Origin: Thiomonas sp. FB-6
Lineage (GTDB): Bacteria > Pseudomonadota > Gammaproteobacteria > Burkholderiales > Burkholderiaceae_C
NCBI RefSeq assembly: GCF_000377645.1
Contig: NZ_KB898481.1
Coordinates: 1-64,000, forward strand
Length of the DNA: 64,000 nt
Direction of reading: 5' to 3'
Part shown: positions 8,225 to 16,416 of the stretch, piece by piece
Numbering within the stretch: position 1 is the first letter of the stretch
How the letters are laid out: every line of letters begins with the position of its first letter
Position numbers and translations under genes: made by a program
The notes under the pieces: generated by a model
The model's input: the letters and a program-made list of their open reading frames with translations, nothing else
Told to the model about the DNA's origin: nothing
Databases searched by the model: none

Positions 8225-8553
8225 GCCCCGGAAATGACGACGCCGCAGACTCCGGCCAGAGTCGCGGCGCCAGGGCACAGCAGGACGAACAGCTGCGCGA
8301 TGGTAGCCCCAACGCCGCAGCGGCACAACGCGCGCGCATCCTCGCCCACCTGCAGGCCGGCCGACCGCTGACGACGCTCCAGGCGCGGCGCGAGCTCGAC
8401 ACTCTGCACCCTGCCGCTCGGGTCATGGAGCTGCGCCGCGCCGGCTGGTCGATCGCCACAGCGTGGGTCAAAGAGGAAACCGACGCAGGGCGTATGCACC
8501 GCATCGCACGGTATGCGTTGCTCGGTGAGCCGCGTCAGGGGGTACTGCTGTGA
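8221..8553 (+). CDS. Winged-helix (HTH_39-type) protein
   Basis: A 110-residue protein. The first 30 residues are charged and disordered. From about residue 35 (AQRARILAHLQAGRPLTTLQARRELDTLHPAARVMELRRAGWSI) it matches the HTH_39 type of phage proteins, which read like a small winged helix. This family often lies in replication modules next to phage primosome-like genes, as here. The ATG overlaps the previous stop by four bases (ATGA), implying coupled translation. The exact role is unknown. Confidence 0.75.
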   Translation: MSPGNDDAADSGQSRGARAQQDEQLRDGSPNAAAAQRARILAHLQAGRPLTTLQARRELDTLHPAARVMELRRAGWSIATAWVKEETDAGRMHRIARYALLGEPRQGVLL

Positions 8554-8639
8554 GCGCCAACCGCCCCTCCGCCGTCGTGATCCCGCTGCGCCTGCGCTTG
8601 CGCGAGCTGCTGGCCCTGCAGATCGCCAGGGAGTCCTGA
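8550..8639 (+). CDS. Possible 29-residue leader-like small protein
   Basis: A GTG codon at 8550 overlaps the previous stop by four bases (GTGA) and opens a 29-residue frame. It is rich in Arg and Leu (VVIPLRLRLRELLALQIARE) and ends 2 bases before the next ATG. The overlaps and fill of the gap suggest it is translated, perhaps only to couple the neighbouring genes. No family is recognised. Confidence 0.35.
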   Translation: MSANRPSAVVIPLRLRLRELLALQIARES

Positions 8640-8641
8640 CC

Positions 8642-9400
8642 ATGGCGCGCGCACGCAACATCAAGCCCTCGTTCTTCCTCAACGAGGACCTGGCCGAGAT
8701 CGACCCGCTCGGCCGGCTGCTGTTCATCGGGCTGTGGTGCCTGGCGGACCGCGCAGGCCGGCTGGAGGACCGCCCGAAGCGCATCAAGATCGAGCTGCTT
8801 CCCTGCGATGCCTGCGACGTCGACCTGCTCCTGCAGGCCTTGCACGATCGCGGCCTGATCCAGCGCTACGCGGTCGGCGAGCATCGGCTGATCCAGGTGA
8901 CGAACTTCGCCAAGCACCAGAGCCCGCACCATCAGGAACGCGAGAGCCACCTGCCTGCTCCGGAGGACTTCGAGGCGAGTGGCGAACGTGCCCGAGGCAA
9001 GCCCAAGGCAAACCCTGGATTTATCCCGGATAAGCCCCAGGCAAGCCCGGGAGCAATCGCTCTGATTCCTGATTCTCTGATTCCTGATTCAAAGGATATG
9101 TCGGGCAAGCCCGACGCTGCAGCCGAACTGCTGGGCTACCTGAACAACCAGGCCGGCAGGAACTTCCGTGCGGTGAAGGCCACGCTGAAGCCGATCCAGG
9201 ACCGTCTGGCCAGTGCCACACCGGAGCAGATCCGTGCGGTGATCGACGATCGCGTGATGGCGTGGAAGGACGATCCCAAGATGGCCGAGTACCTGCGGCC
9301 GGCGACGCTGTTCGCCGCCTCGAAGTTCGAGAGCTACCTGGGCAACCTCGGCTCTGCAGACTCGAACGGCGCACAGGCGCCCTGGGCGGGAGGCATCTGA
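8642..9400 (+). CDS. Phage replication protein, Phg_2220_C type
   Basis: A 252-residue protein. The N-terminal half (IKPSFFLNEDLAEIDPLGRLLFIGLWCLADRAGRLEDRP) is the winged-helix-like start found in phage replication initiators. A Pro/Lys-rich linker follows at about 115-155. The C-terminal domain (LGYLNNQAGRNFRAVKATLKPIQDRL, then YLRPATLF and FESYLGN) matches the conserved phage C-terminal domain of the Phg_2220_C family. Such proteins act before the helicase in phage DNA replication. It overlaps the next gene by one base (TGATG), and a DnaB-like helicase gene lies 270 bp further, so the set forms a replication module. Confidence 0.82.
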   Translation: MARARNIKPSFFLNEDLAEIDPLGRLLFIGLWCLADRAGRLEDRPKRIKIELLPCDACDVDLLLQALHDRGLIQRYAVGEHRLIQVTNFAKHQSPHHQERESHLPAPEDFEASGERARGKPKANPGFIPDKPQASPGAIALIPDSLIPDSKDMSGKPDAAAELLGYLNNQAGRNFRAVKATLKPIQDRLASATPEQIRAVIDDRVMAWKDDPKMAEYLRPATLFAASKFESYLGNLGSADSNGAQAPWAGGI

Positions 9401-9672
9401 TGGGCGCGCTCATCGCTCGCAAGGGTGTCGACCTGGAAGTCCAGATCTGCGCCGCGTTCGACCAGTTGCCGCCGGCGGAGGTCGGCCTGTTCGTCTGGCT
9501 TCCGGACGCCCGCAAGCTGTTCCAGGCCTACCGCGGGCCGCGGGTCAGCATCGACGGCGATGACGTCGAGATCGCCGACGGCTACGAGGTCGACCTGTTT
9601 CCCGTCAGGTATTCCCCGCTCGTCATGCGCCGGCTGCTGCGGCAGCTCGGCCTCCTGGAGACCCAACGATGA
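9400..9672 (+). CDS. Small hypothetical protein in replication module
   Basis: A 90-residue protein that I do not recognise. It starts at an ATG overlapping the previous stop (TGATG) and its end overlaps the helicase gene by four bases, so all three are probably translated together. Features are short alternating hydrophobic strands (VEIADGYEVDLFPVRY) and a basic C-terminal helix (MRRLLRQLGLLETQR). A small partner or loader for the replication protein or helicase is possible, but that is only inferred from position. Confidence 0.65.
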   Translation: MGALIARKGVDLEVQICAAFDQLPPAEVGLFVWLPDARKLFQAYRGPRVSIDGDDVEIADGYEVDLFPVRYSPLVMRRLLRQLGLLETQR

Positions 9673-10592
9673 TCGTGCATGCATCCGACCTCGAGCTCGC
9701 CGACTACATGGTCGAGCCCGATTTTTCCGCCCACGTCCGCACGGCCGACGACCTGCTCGAGGACATCAAGAAGGCCTTCTCCGGTGCCGGCAGCATCGAG
9801 CGGCACGGCACGCTGGGATGGCCGAAGGCGCAGAACCTCATCCAGTTCCGACCCGAGGAGATCACCCTGTGGGCCGGTTCCAACGGCAGCCGCAAGTCCA
9901 TGATCGGCGGCCAGGTGATGCTGGACCTGGCGCAGCAGTGCTGCCGGTCGCTCACCATCAGCCTGGAGATGTCGGCGCGCAAGACCCTCGAGCGCATGTT
10001 CCGCCAGGCCACCGCCAAGGCGTGCCCGAGCCCGCGGGAGTGCGACCACGCCGCCGCGGTGATGCGTGGCCGGGTGTTCATCTTCGACCACGTCGGCGCC
10101 CTCAGCCAGGATCGGCTGAGCGCAGTGCTGCGCTGGGCACGCAAGAAGCTGGGCGTCGAGCATGTCCTGATCGACTCGATGATGAAGGTGGTCAACGGCG
10201 ACGACGACTACAACGGCCAGAAGGACTTCATCAACCGCATGACCGAGATCGCGAAGGAGACGGGCCTGCACCTGCACATCGTGGTGCACACCCGCAAGCC
10301 CTCCGAATCGGTCGAGCGCGTGCCGTCGAAGTGGGACATCAAGGGCTCCAGCTCGGTCACCGACCTGGCGCACAACGTAATCACGCTGTGGCGCAACCGC
10401 GCGAAGGACGCCGAGCCGGCCAAGCACGTCAACGAGCCGGGCCAAGTGCTGGACATCCAGAAGCAGCGCAACGGCGAGTTCGAGGGGAAGGTTCTGCTCT
10501 GGTTCGATCCGGCCTCGATGCAGTTCCTGGACTCGTCCGGCGCGCTTGCGCGACCCTACGTCGCCCAACCGAGCCAGGAGGCCCACGCATGA
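9669..10592 (+). CDS. DnaB-like replicative helicase (RecA fold)
   Basis: A 307-residue P-loop ATPase resembling the C-terminal motor of DnaB or T7 gp4. The Walker A-like loop is LWAGSNGSRKSM (about residue 68), followed by LTISLEMSARKTLERM, typical of DnaB motif 1a. The Walker B strand is HVLIDSMMKV, and a HIVVHTRKP strand matches motif 3. The gene lacks an N-terminal primase or DnaG-binding domain. The P-loop carries Arg where the family nearly always has Gly before the Lys, which is notable but may be usual for this subgroup. Four-base overlaps link it to both neighbours. Confidence 0.82.
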   Translation: MIVHASDLELADYMVEPDFSAHVRTADDLLEDIKKAFSGAGSIERHGTLGWPKAQNLIQFRPEEITLWAGSNGSRKSMIGGQVMLDLAQQCCRSLTISLEMSARKTLERMFRQATAKACPSPRECDHAAAVMRGRVFIFDHVGALSQDRLSAVLRWARKKLGVEHVLIDSMMKVVNGDDDYNGQKDFINRMTEIAKETGLHLHIVVHTRKPSESVERVPSKWDIKGSSSVTDLAHNVITLWRNRAKDAEPAKHVNEPGQVLDIQKQRNGEFEGKVLLWFDPASMQFLDSSGALARPYVAQPSQEAHA

Positions 10593-10891
10593 CGAAATCC
10601 AAGACTTCCAAGCTGAACGCACGGAGCCCCGCGCGGCGCGTACCCGGTGCTGACTTACTCGAGCCAACCGTGTTGCTCACCGTGGCCGACGCTGCGCGCA
10701 ATGCCCGCTCTGTCTTGGCGGAGATCCTGCTGGGCGCCAGCGAAGCCGGGTATCAGCACAGCGAGGAACTGGAGCGCCGACTACTGGCAGCGCCGGCCGA
10801 TGCCGCCACCGTCTCCATGGTTCACGAAGCCCTATCGATGGTTCGCCGGGCGCTTGCCGGCGGCGCCGTCCCTACCCGAAAGGATGCCTGA
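10589..10891 (+). CDS. Small hypothetical protein
   Basis: A 100-residue protein, unrecognised. It has a basic N-terminus (MTKSKTSKLNARSPARR) followed by two predicted helical segments (VADAARNARSVLAEILLG and VSMVHEALSMVRRALAGG). The start overlaps the helicase stop by four bases and it ends 1 base before the tape-measure-like start. It is likely an adaptor or regulator within the operon; no motif gives a function. Confidence 0.6.
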   Translation: MTKSKTSKLNARSPARRVPGADLLEPTVLLTVADAARNARSVLAEILLGASEAGYQHSEELERRLLAAPADAATVSMVHEALSMVRRALAGGAVPTRKDA

Positions 10892-10892
10892 G

Positions 10893-13034
10893 ATGACCAT
10901 TACCGACTACGCGATCCAGGTGGCGGCCAAGCTCGATGACGGTGTGACCGCACCGCTGCTCCGGATCATCGACACGCTGAACACCGCGAACCGGGCGATG
11001 CTCGATTTCATCGGCAGCGCCAGAGCCATGTCGAGGGCCGGACAGAGCCTGGCGGGCAGTCTCGACAGGGCTGCTGCTGGCGCGACCGCCTTGGGCGACG
11101 CCTCAGGAGGGTTGACCCGGGCCAGCTACGTGCTCGACACCATGGCCGCCAGCAGCGCCGACCTGGCTGCGAACATGAAGGCGGCGCGCGCGGAGGGGCG
11201 CGGGCTGGTCATCAGCGGCGCAGGAGGCGGAGGAATCGGCCGGGGGTCGGGCTCCGTGGAGCGGAGTCATCGCGGCGCTACCGGCAGCGCTGCGCACGGC
11301 GCGGCCATCGGCACGCTGGGCATGATCGGGTACGGGATCTACGAAAACGCCAAGCTCACCGACATACTCACCCGCGCTGTGATGACGGACGGCACCCCGA
11401 TGGCACGGCAGGGGGCGGCGGTTGCTGCATACCGCGCCCGGGTCATGGGAGAGGCGGCCCAGTACGGGTACGCCTCCCACGGCCTGGCGGACTTCGCCGA
11501 TTCCTACCTCAGCGCCAGCCGGCTGCTTCGCGGGATGCCGGGCAGCGAGCGCATGGGTATCGTCGACACGATCCTGCCCTACGCCGCGCAAGAAGCATTC
11601 CTGAAGCAAATCAGCCTGCGCGAATCGCTGTCCGCCTTCATTGGCGCCGCGCACATGTCTGGCGCTTACTCGCAAAAGGACATCGCCCACATCCTGCCGG
11701 CGCTCATCAACACCAGCATGGCCACGAACGCCAGCATGGGGCAGATCGAGCGAGCCGCCGGCTATGCGGTGCCGATCCTGCGCACGGGCCTGGGCGTCGA
11801 CCCGTCCGAGGTGTTCACCATGCTGGCCATCATGCAGCGTGCCGGCATCCACAACAGCAAATCCGGGACGTGGCTGGCGGACCTGTTCATGAATGCGGTC
11901 CCGGGCAACTTCGGCGCCGGGTTGTTCCACAACACGAAACAGGCGAAGGCGCTTCGAGACCTGGGGCTGCTCGACTCGCACAACCACCTGACCTACCTCA
12001 ATCGAGGCGGCAAGCTCGATCCGATCAAGCTGATTGCCCAGCTCTCGACGGGCCTCGCGCACCTCACGCCGATCGAGCGCGCGGCCGATATGAAGCAGGC
12101 CTTCGGCACCCAAGGGGCACGCGCCGCAGCGCTGCTGAGCGATCCGAAGGTACGCGCCATGATCCCGCTTTTGCTGGCAGCAGAGGCGACGCTTGAGTCG
12201 CCCACGGCCGCACGCGCACAAGCGCTGCACGGCAACCCCGCCGCCAAGGCGCACCAGGTACTCACGAACGCACAGATCACCATCACCAACGCCTCGGCCA
12301 CGTTCATGGGGCCGGTCAACGCGGCATTGTCGGCACTGCGGCCAGCCAGCGCCGCCTCGGCCGGCTTCGCGCAAATCCACCCCTTGGCTGCGACCGGGAT
12401 CGGCGCCGCGGGGATCTTCGGCACGCTGCTGGCTGGCAAAAGCCTGTGGGGCATGTCCAAGCTGCTCATGAAGGACGCTGGCGGCTTGGCCGAGCGGCTG
12501 GTGATCAGCGCAGCCGAGCAGGTGACCGGCGAGGAAGTCGGAGGCACCGCGCTGGCGTACCTGGCCGCCGGCTCAGGCGTCGTCGCCACCCTCGGGGTCA
12601 CCGTGGCGGCCGGCCTCGGCTACGCGGTCGGGCACGTTCTCAACGACGCGATCGACCAGGCGATCCGCTCGCTCTCCGGCGGCAAAGAGTCCAACCTGGG
12701 AGGCTGGATCTACGACCTGACCCACCCGGCACACGCCGATCACCGGACGCTCGTCGAGCGCATGCGCGGAGATCTCTTGCACGGCCACGCGGCCCTGGCA
12801 GGCGGCGGAAGTACTCCCTACGCCATCGGCCCGTACGCCATCGGGGATGCCGCAGCGTGGCTGCAACACGCGCCAGTCGTCCATGTGCACACTGACGTGC
12901 ACATGGACGGCGAGAAGGTCGCCCACTCCGTGAGCTGGCACCTTGGGAAAGTCCACCCGGCCACCGGAATGCAAGGGGTCAACCCCCAGCATTCGCCGCT
13001 GTCGCCCGGCCTGAACCACGCGCCGGGTATGTGA
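10893..13034 (+). CDS. Tape-measure-like phage protein
   Basis: A 713-residue protein with the layout of a phage tail tape measure protein. The N-terminus (AIQVAAKLDDGVTAPLLRIIDTLN) is followed by helical Ala-rich sequence. A TP901/PhageMin_Tail-like core runs about residues 140-430 (DILTRAVMTDG, QYGYASHGLADFADSYLSASRLL, LPALINTSMATNASM, NKGG-like LNRGGKLDPIKL and AFGTQGARAAALL). Three hydrophobic segments lie near residues 130-150, 490-520 and 550-590. A short C-terminal beta region (VHVHTDVHMDGEKVAHSVSWHL) resembles tape-measure C-termini. No other tail gene is present, which is unexpected. In tailed phages this protein sets tail length and enters the host cell with the DNA. Confidence 0.75.
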   Translation: MTITDYAIQVAAKLDDGVTAPLLRIIDTLNTANRAMLDFIGSARAMSRAGQSLAGSLDRAAAGATALGDASGGLTRASYVLDTMAASSADLAANMKAARAEGRGLVISGAGGGGIGRGSGSVERSHRGATGSAAHGAAIGTLGMIGYGIYENAKLTDILTRAVMTDGTPMARQGAAVAAYRARVMGEAAQYGYASHGLADFADSYLSASRLLRGMPGSERMGIVDTILPYAAQEAFLKQISLRESLSAFIGAAHMSGAYSQKDIAHILPALINTSMATNASMGQIERAAGYAVPILRTGLGVDPSEVFTMLAIMQRAGIHNSKSGTWLADLFMNAVPGNFGAGLFHNTKQAKALRDLGLLDSHNHLTYLNRGGKLDPIKLIAQLSTGLAHLTPIERAADMKQAFGTQGARAAALLSDPKVRAMIPLLLAAEATLESPTAARAQALHGNPAAKAHQVLTNAQITITNASATFMGPVNAALSALRPASAASAGFAQIHPLAATGIGAAGIFGTLLAGKSLWGMSKLLMKDAGGLAERLVISAAEQVTGEEVGGTALAYLAAGSGVVATLGVTVAAGLGYAVGHVLNDAIDQAIRSLSGGKESNLGGWIYDLTHPAHADHRTLVERMRGDLLHGHAALAGGGSTPYAIGPYAIGDAAAWLQHAPVVHVHTDVHMDGEKVAHSVSWHLGKVHPATGMQGVNPQHSPLSPGLNHAPGM

Positions 13035-13122
13035 GCTGGGCGCCCACTGCAGCACGGCCCGGAAGGGCCCCACCCTGAAACCTTGTCCCAAGCGATCTAC
13101 GCACCACCGAAGGAACCATGAC

Positions 13123-13716
13123 ATGAAATTGATCGACCGACTCTCCCTGTTGGCCGGCGCCTCGAGCGCTGCAGCTCCGTCCGGCGTGCGCGCTGGGCCG
13201 GTTCACATCCCCCAGCGGGCACGAGGCCCGGCAACCGCCGACGTGCAGGAGGTGGAGCGCCGAATCGCGGTGCTGAACGACGAGATCACCCAGCTCGAGG
13301 CGCAGATCGAGGGGCTTGCCCCGCGGCGCCAAGCTGCAGACAGCGCGGTGCGAGACCTGTCCGAGGAAGCTGCCGCAGGGACCCTGCAGGACCCGTCCCG
13401 GCTCGCCAAGGCCCTGAAGCACCAGCGGGAAGTTGCCGCCGACACCGGGGAGCAAGCCGCGCTCGACCGTCTGCGCAAGGAACGAGGCGACCTATCCGAG
13501 CGCATCCTGACGCTACGACGGGAAGCGGCGAAGGAGGCCTATTCCCGCGCCGTGGAGGACTACGCCAAGGCCTGCACGCCTCTTGTCGGTCTGGCCCAGC
13601 GGGTGCGCGAGGCTGCCGTCGATGCCGGGGTGCTGGTGACCGAGCACAACTCGAAGCACCTCATCGGCACCTGGGTGCAGATCGGCGGCGCGGTGATCAA
13701 CCTGCCCAAGGCCTGA
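13123..13716 (+). CDS. Coiled-coil hypothetical protein
   Basis: A 197-residue protein. Residues 40-75 and 105-150 are long charged helices with heptad-like patterns (VQEVERRIAVLNDEITQLEAQIE), so a coiled coil is likely. The C-terminus (NSKHLIGTWVQIGGAVINL) is short and beta-like. I know no family for it. It follows the tape-measure-like gene after 88 bp. In phages, coiled-coil scaffolding or chaperone genes sit near tape measure genes, but here that is only positional inference. The start is the ATG at 13123. Confidence 0.65.
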   Translation: MKLIDRLSLLAGASSAAAPSGVRAGPVHIPQRARGPATADVQEVERRIAVLNDEITQLEAQIEGLAPRRQAADSAVRDLSEEAAAGTLQDPSRLAKALKHQREVAADTGEQAALDRLRKERGDLSERILTLRREAAKEAYSRAVEDYAKACTPLVGLAQRVREAAVDAGVLVTEHNSKHLIGTWVQIGGAVINLPKA

Positions 13717-14144
13717 CCATGCCACGGCGCCGGCACAGAAGCACCGACCTGGCTACTTCCTCGGCAACGACCAGACCAGGGAACTGGTGGTCGAAATCGA
13801 AACTGCCGGAATCCCGGCTTTTTCGACGAAGGAGGGCCGCGGAGGTGGCACCTACGCCTGCCGCGAGCTGGTCGCAGAGCTAGAGCCAGATATGGCTTTT
13901 GCCCCCGCGCGCCCGGCGCATGGGGTGCGTCCAATTTCGAGCACCCCCCGAACTGAATGCGCAAAACGGTCAGATGTACGACCTGCGCCGCCGCCGGGAT
14001 CGATCCGACCCGGGCTGTGGCTTGCGTAGGAGCGCGACCAGCAGGCGAACGGCGCTGCGCCAAGGGCGATGGTGCGGGGGCGCGACGAAAGGCCGCCAGC
14101 GGCCCGGATTTCAAACGAGACGATCCGTCAGAGGGGAAACCGTC
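13717..14144 (+). other. Gap with degraded or uncertain small frames
   Basis: No gene is clear here. A frame starting at GTG 13787 and ending at 14029 encodes sequence that looks protein-like at its start (GYFLGNDQTRELVVEIETAG, with the reading frame open further upstream but no ATG). It becomes low complexity after about residue 40. A second frame at 13957-14163 has Cys pairs (RCTTCAAAG) but overlaps the next gene. The area may hold a decayed gene or one with a frameshift. Confidence 0.35.
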
Positions 14145-14507
14145 ATGTCCTTCGATCACCTGACCACCGAGCAACTGCGCGCCATCATCCACGGGAAGCA
14201 TCCCGCGCTGGTGCGAGGCGGCAACGACTGGATCACGGACGAACTCGCCGCAGTTGGCCTGCAAGAGAGCGACGAAGCGGCCGACAACCTGATCCGCAAG
14301 ATGGCCAAGACCGGCTTCGGGCTGTGCAAGGCCCGGACGCGCAGGGGGAGCCCGTGCCGTGCGCTGGGCGATGGCGCCGGCGGCCGGTGCATCCTGCACG
14401 GCGGCGCGTCGGTCGGGCCCGTAACGCTCAAGGGCAAGCAGAACGCCCTGCAGGCCTTAGTCCGAGCTCGCCTCAAGCGGCGCGGCATCGACCCGGACAA
14501 GCTGTGA
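14145..14507 (+). CDS. HGGxSTG-family small protein, copy 1
   Basis: A 120-residue protein. The N-terminal half (FDHLTTEQLRAIIHGKHPALVRGG) is unrecognised. The C-terminal half has a Cys/His pattern (C, 9 residues, C, 10 residues, C, 2 residues, H) ending in HGGASVGPVTLKGK. This is the hallmark of HGGxSTG proteins, common in phages and mobile elements. The regular spacing suggests a zinc site, but this is inferred. The start is at 14145 with AGGGGAAA upstream. Two further genes in the element carry the same motif. Function is unknown. Confidence 0.75.
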   Translation: MSFDHLTTEQLRAIIHGKHPALVRGGNDWITDELAAVGLQESDEAADNLIRKMAKTGFGLCKARTRRGSPCRALGDGAGGRCILHGGASVGPVTLKGKQNALQALVRARLKRRGIDPDKL

Positions 14508-14562
14508 TGTGGCCAAATCCGACGCACGCACCTTGCGCGCGCATTGACATGGGGTACTGAAA

Positions 14563-14796
14563 ATGCGGCTACCACCTGGACTCGCCTTCGGACCCGACGG
14601 GCGCCTTGTGCGCGTCGATCCGGACGAGCAGCGCAAGCGCCGGGCTGAGCTTTCCGCCGAACGCCGCGCCCGCAAGCGCAAGGAGCGCATCGCCATCGTC
14701 CGGGCCCACCTTCCGGCCCTGGGCATCGATCCGACCAGCGAGAGCGGTCAGCGGGTGTTGCAGAGGCTTGAGTATCTGGAGGGCGAGCGGAACTGA
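14563..14796 (+). CDS. Small basic hypothetical protein
   Basis: A 77-residue, strongly basic, mostly helical protein (RKRRAELSAERRARKRKERIAIVRAHL). The tail (LGIDPTSESGQRVLQRLEYLE) resembles the segment VDPASDLGQRLLRKLE of the next gene, suggesting shared ancestry or exchange. The start is the ATG at 14563. No Cys/His motif is present. It lies between two HGGxSTG genes and could bind nucleic acid; unproven. Confidence 0.6.
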   Translation: MRLPPGLAFGPDGRLVRVDPDEQRKRRAELSAERRARKRKERIAIVRAHLPALGIDPTSESGQRVLQRLEYLEGERN

Positions 14797-14797
14797 C

Positions 14798-15205
14798 ATG
14801 GGACACCACAACTACCCCCCGACTCGCGCCAAGCCCGGCACCGCGCGCCTGGTAGCCGACGAGGCGCGCCGCAAGTACCTGGCCTTCCTGGAAGAGTTGT
14901 TCCGAGAGTCCGAACGCGAACGGCGCGCCGCCGATCTCGCCGCTCGAGTTCGCGCCGCGGACGTCGACCCAGCCAGCGACCTCGGGCAACGACTGTTGCG
15001 CAAACTGGAGCGGGCGGACGGCTACCTGTGCCTGGCCACCACGCGCGCCGGAACGCCATGCATCGCCCTCGGCAGCGGCAGCGGCTGGCGCTGCCGGTTC
15101 CACGGCGGCGCATCGACCGGGGCCAAGACACCCGAAGGCAAGGCACGCGCGCTGGCCAACCTGCGCCAGTACCGGGACAGTGGGCAGGGCCCCGAGCAAG
15201 GTTAA
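14798..15205 (+). CDS. HGGxSTG-family small protein, copy 2
   Basis: A 135-residue protein. A helical charged N-terminal half (ARRKYLAFLEELFRESERERRAADLAARV) precedes the motif region: C, 9 residues, C, 10 residues, C, 2 residues, H, then HGGASTGAKTPEGKARAL. The Cys/His spacing is identical to copies 1 and 3. The start is the ATG at 14798, one base after the previous stop. It is probably the last gene of this rightward run, since the next gene is on the other strand. Confidence 0.75.
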   Translation: MGHHNYPPTRAKPGTARLVADEARRKYLAFLEELFRESERERRAADLAARVRAADVDPASDLGQRLLRKLERADGYLCLATTRAGTPCIALGSGSGWRCRFHGGASTGAKTPEGKARALANLRQYRDSGQGPEQG

Positions 15206-15559
15206 CGTCGCGCGCCAGGGGTTGGCCGCACCGATCGCGGCGGGCGCAATTTCGCGAGAGGTACGCGCAGGCGGTATGAGGTACGGGCCGACCGATCCGG
15301 ATTTCTCCGGTTCCGGCGGGTTTGGCTCGTCGCCCGTCGCGTGCGCGCGCGACCGAGTGCGGCAAAGCATGCTAAGAATTGTTCTGTTTCGCCGGATTGC
15401 GCGCAAGCACTGCGCCGACTTCGAGGCGTTCGGAAGGGTGCAATTTGAAATGCGCACCTTCCAGACGCGGGGCGCCCAGCAGCAGCGCGCAGGTTGCCGG
15501 TCGCGGCTCAGAATTGAGCCACCAGATTGAGGCCCAGGAGCGCGCGCCCGGGGATCTCG
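15206..15559. other. Intergenic region between convergent genes
   Basis: No coding frame is convincing in these 354 bp. A short GC-rich inverted sequence (TCCGGATTTCTCCGG, near 15296) may contribute to termination of the transcripts meeting here. Nothing else is recognised. Confidence 0.5.
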
Positions 15560-16153
15560 TCAGCCGCCGCACCTGTTCGGGATGTCCCGCATGTTGGCCA
15601 GCTCGTCGGGCTCCTGCGCGATGTTGTCGCTGGGGAACCGGGACTTCACACCGCCGGCCGCGGCCTTCTTCGCCATGGCAACGGCCTGATCCGCGGCGAG
15701 GATGTAGGGCGTGTACGGACCGAGCGCGCTGTTGCACGTCGTGAGCATGTCGCCACGCGCCTGGAAAAGCAGGTTGCCAGCGATTTCCAAGTTCGTCAGC
15801 GCGTACAGGTAGGGCTGGAGTGCCACGGCGTCGGCTGCACTGTGGCACTTCAGCGCATCGGCGTAGCTGCCCTGCAGGCGCACGACCTTGGTGTACGCGT
15901 CCTCGGCGCTCGCTGATTCGGCATCGGCAGAGTTCCACCGCGCGTAGCCCTTGGAGCTCGGTGCCGCGTTCATGGAGCCGGCCAGGTGGATTTCTCGGAT
16001 CAGGGCCGCGCGTGCAGCCTTGTACGCCAGCAGGCCCTGGGCGTAGCGGTCCCTGTAGGCGGCAACCGGCGTGCAGCTCGCAGCGTGGGCCCCCTGCGCG
16101 AGCGTTGCAAGGCAGAGAACTGTCGCGCCGAGAACGGTGATGCGACTTGACAT
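15560..16153 (-). CDS. Secreted hypothetical protein (cargo)
   Basis: A 197-residue protein with a clear Sec signal peptide (ITVLGATVLCLATLAQGAHA, likely cleaved at AHA/AS). The mature protein is helical, with four cysteines (ASCTPV, LKCHSA, TTCNSA, NRCGG) that could form two disulfides. Such exported proteins are not needed for element replication, so it is likely cargo that alters the host envelope. It is one of four leftward genes in the element and lies alone, with its promoter likely shared in the 16154-16416 gap. No family is recognised. Confidence 0.72.
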   Translation of the reverse strand: MSSRITVLGATVLCLATLAQGAHAASCTPVAAYRDRYAQGLLAYKAARAALIREIHLAGSMNAAPSSKGYARWNSADAESASAEDAYTKVVRLQGSYADALKCHSAADAVALQPYLYALTNLEIAGNLLFQARGDMLTTCNSALGPYTPYILAADQAVAMAKKAAAGGVKSRFPSDNIAQEPDELANMRDIPNRCGG

Positions 16154-16363
16154 GTGATTCCCCGTGAGTCAGCTCGATCGGGAGGATAGCGCTCCCTGGC
16201 GACCGCTCTTGAGGATCTTCCGCCGCGCTCGGCAAATCCCCAGAAATGGGCATTTCCCCGGCGCGCATGACCTGAAGAAGCCTGAGGTTCGGGGTGCCGC
16301 GCTGCCGGGGATGGGCCTGGCGCGGGTCTTGGGAAACAACCCCATGCGAACTGCGCAGAGCCC

Positions 16364-16397
16364 TTGCAAATGATGAAAAAGGCGATATACTTTCATC
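16364..16397 (+). promoter_or_regulatory. Sigma-70-like promoter with palindromic operator
   Basis: TTGCAA at 16364-16369 and TATACT at 16386-16391 are separated by 16 bp. GATGAAA (16372-16378) and TTTCATC (16391-16397) form an inverted repeat that flanks the -10 box, so a bound dimer would block it. The promoter would drive the five small rightward genes starting at 16417. Which element or phage protein binds is unknown. Confidence 0.55.
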
Positions 16398-16416
16398 AAA
16401 CGCACAGGAGCCAAGC

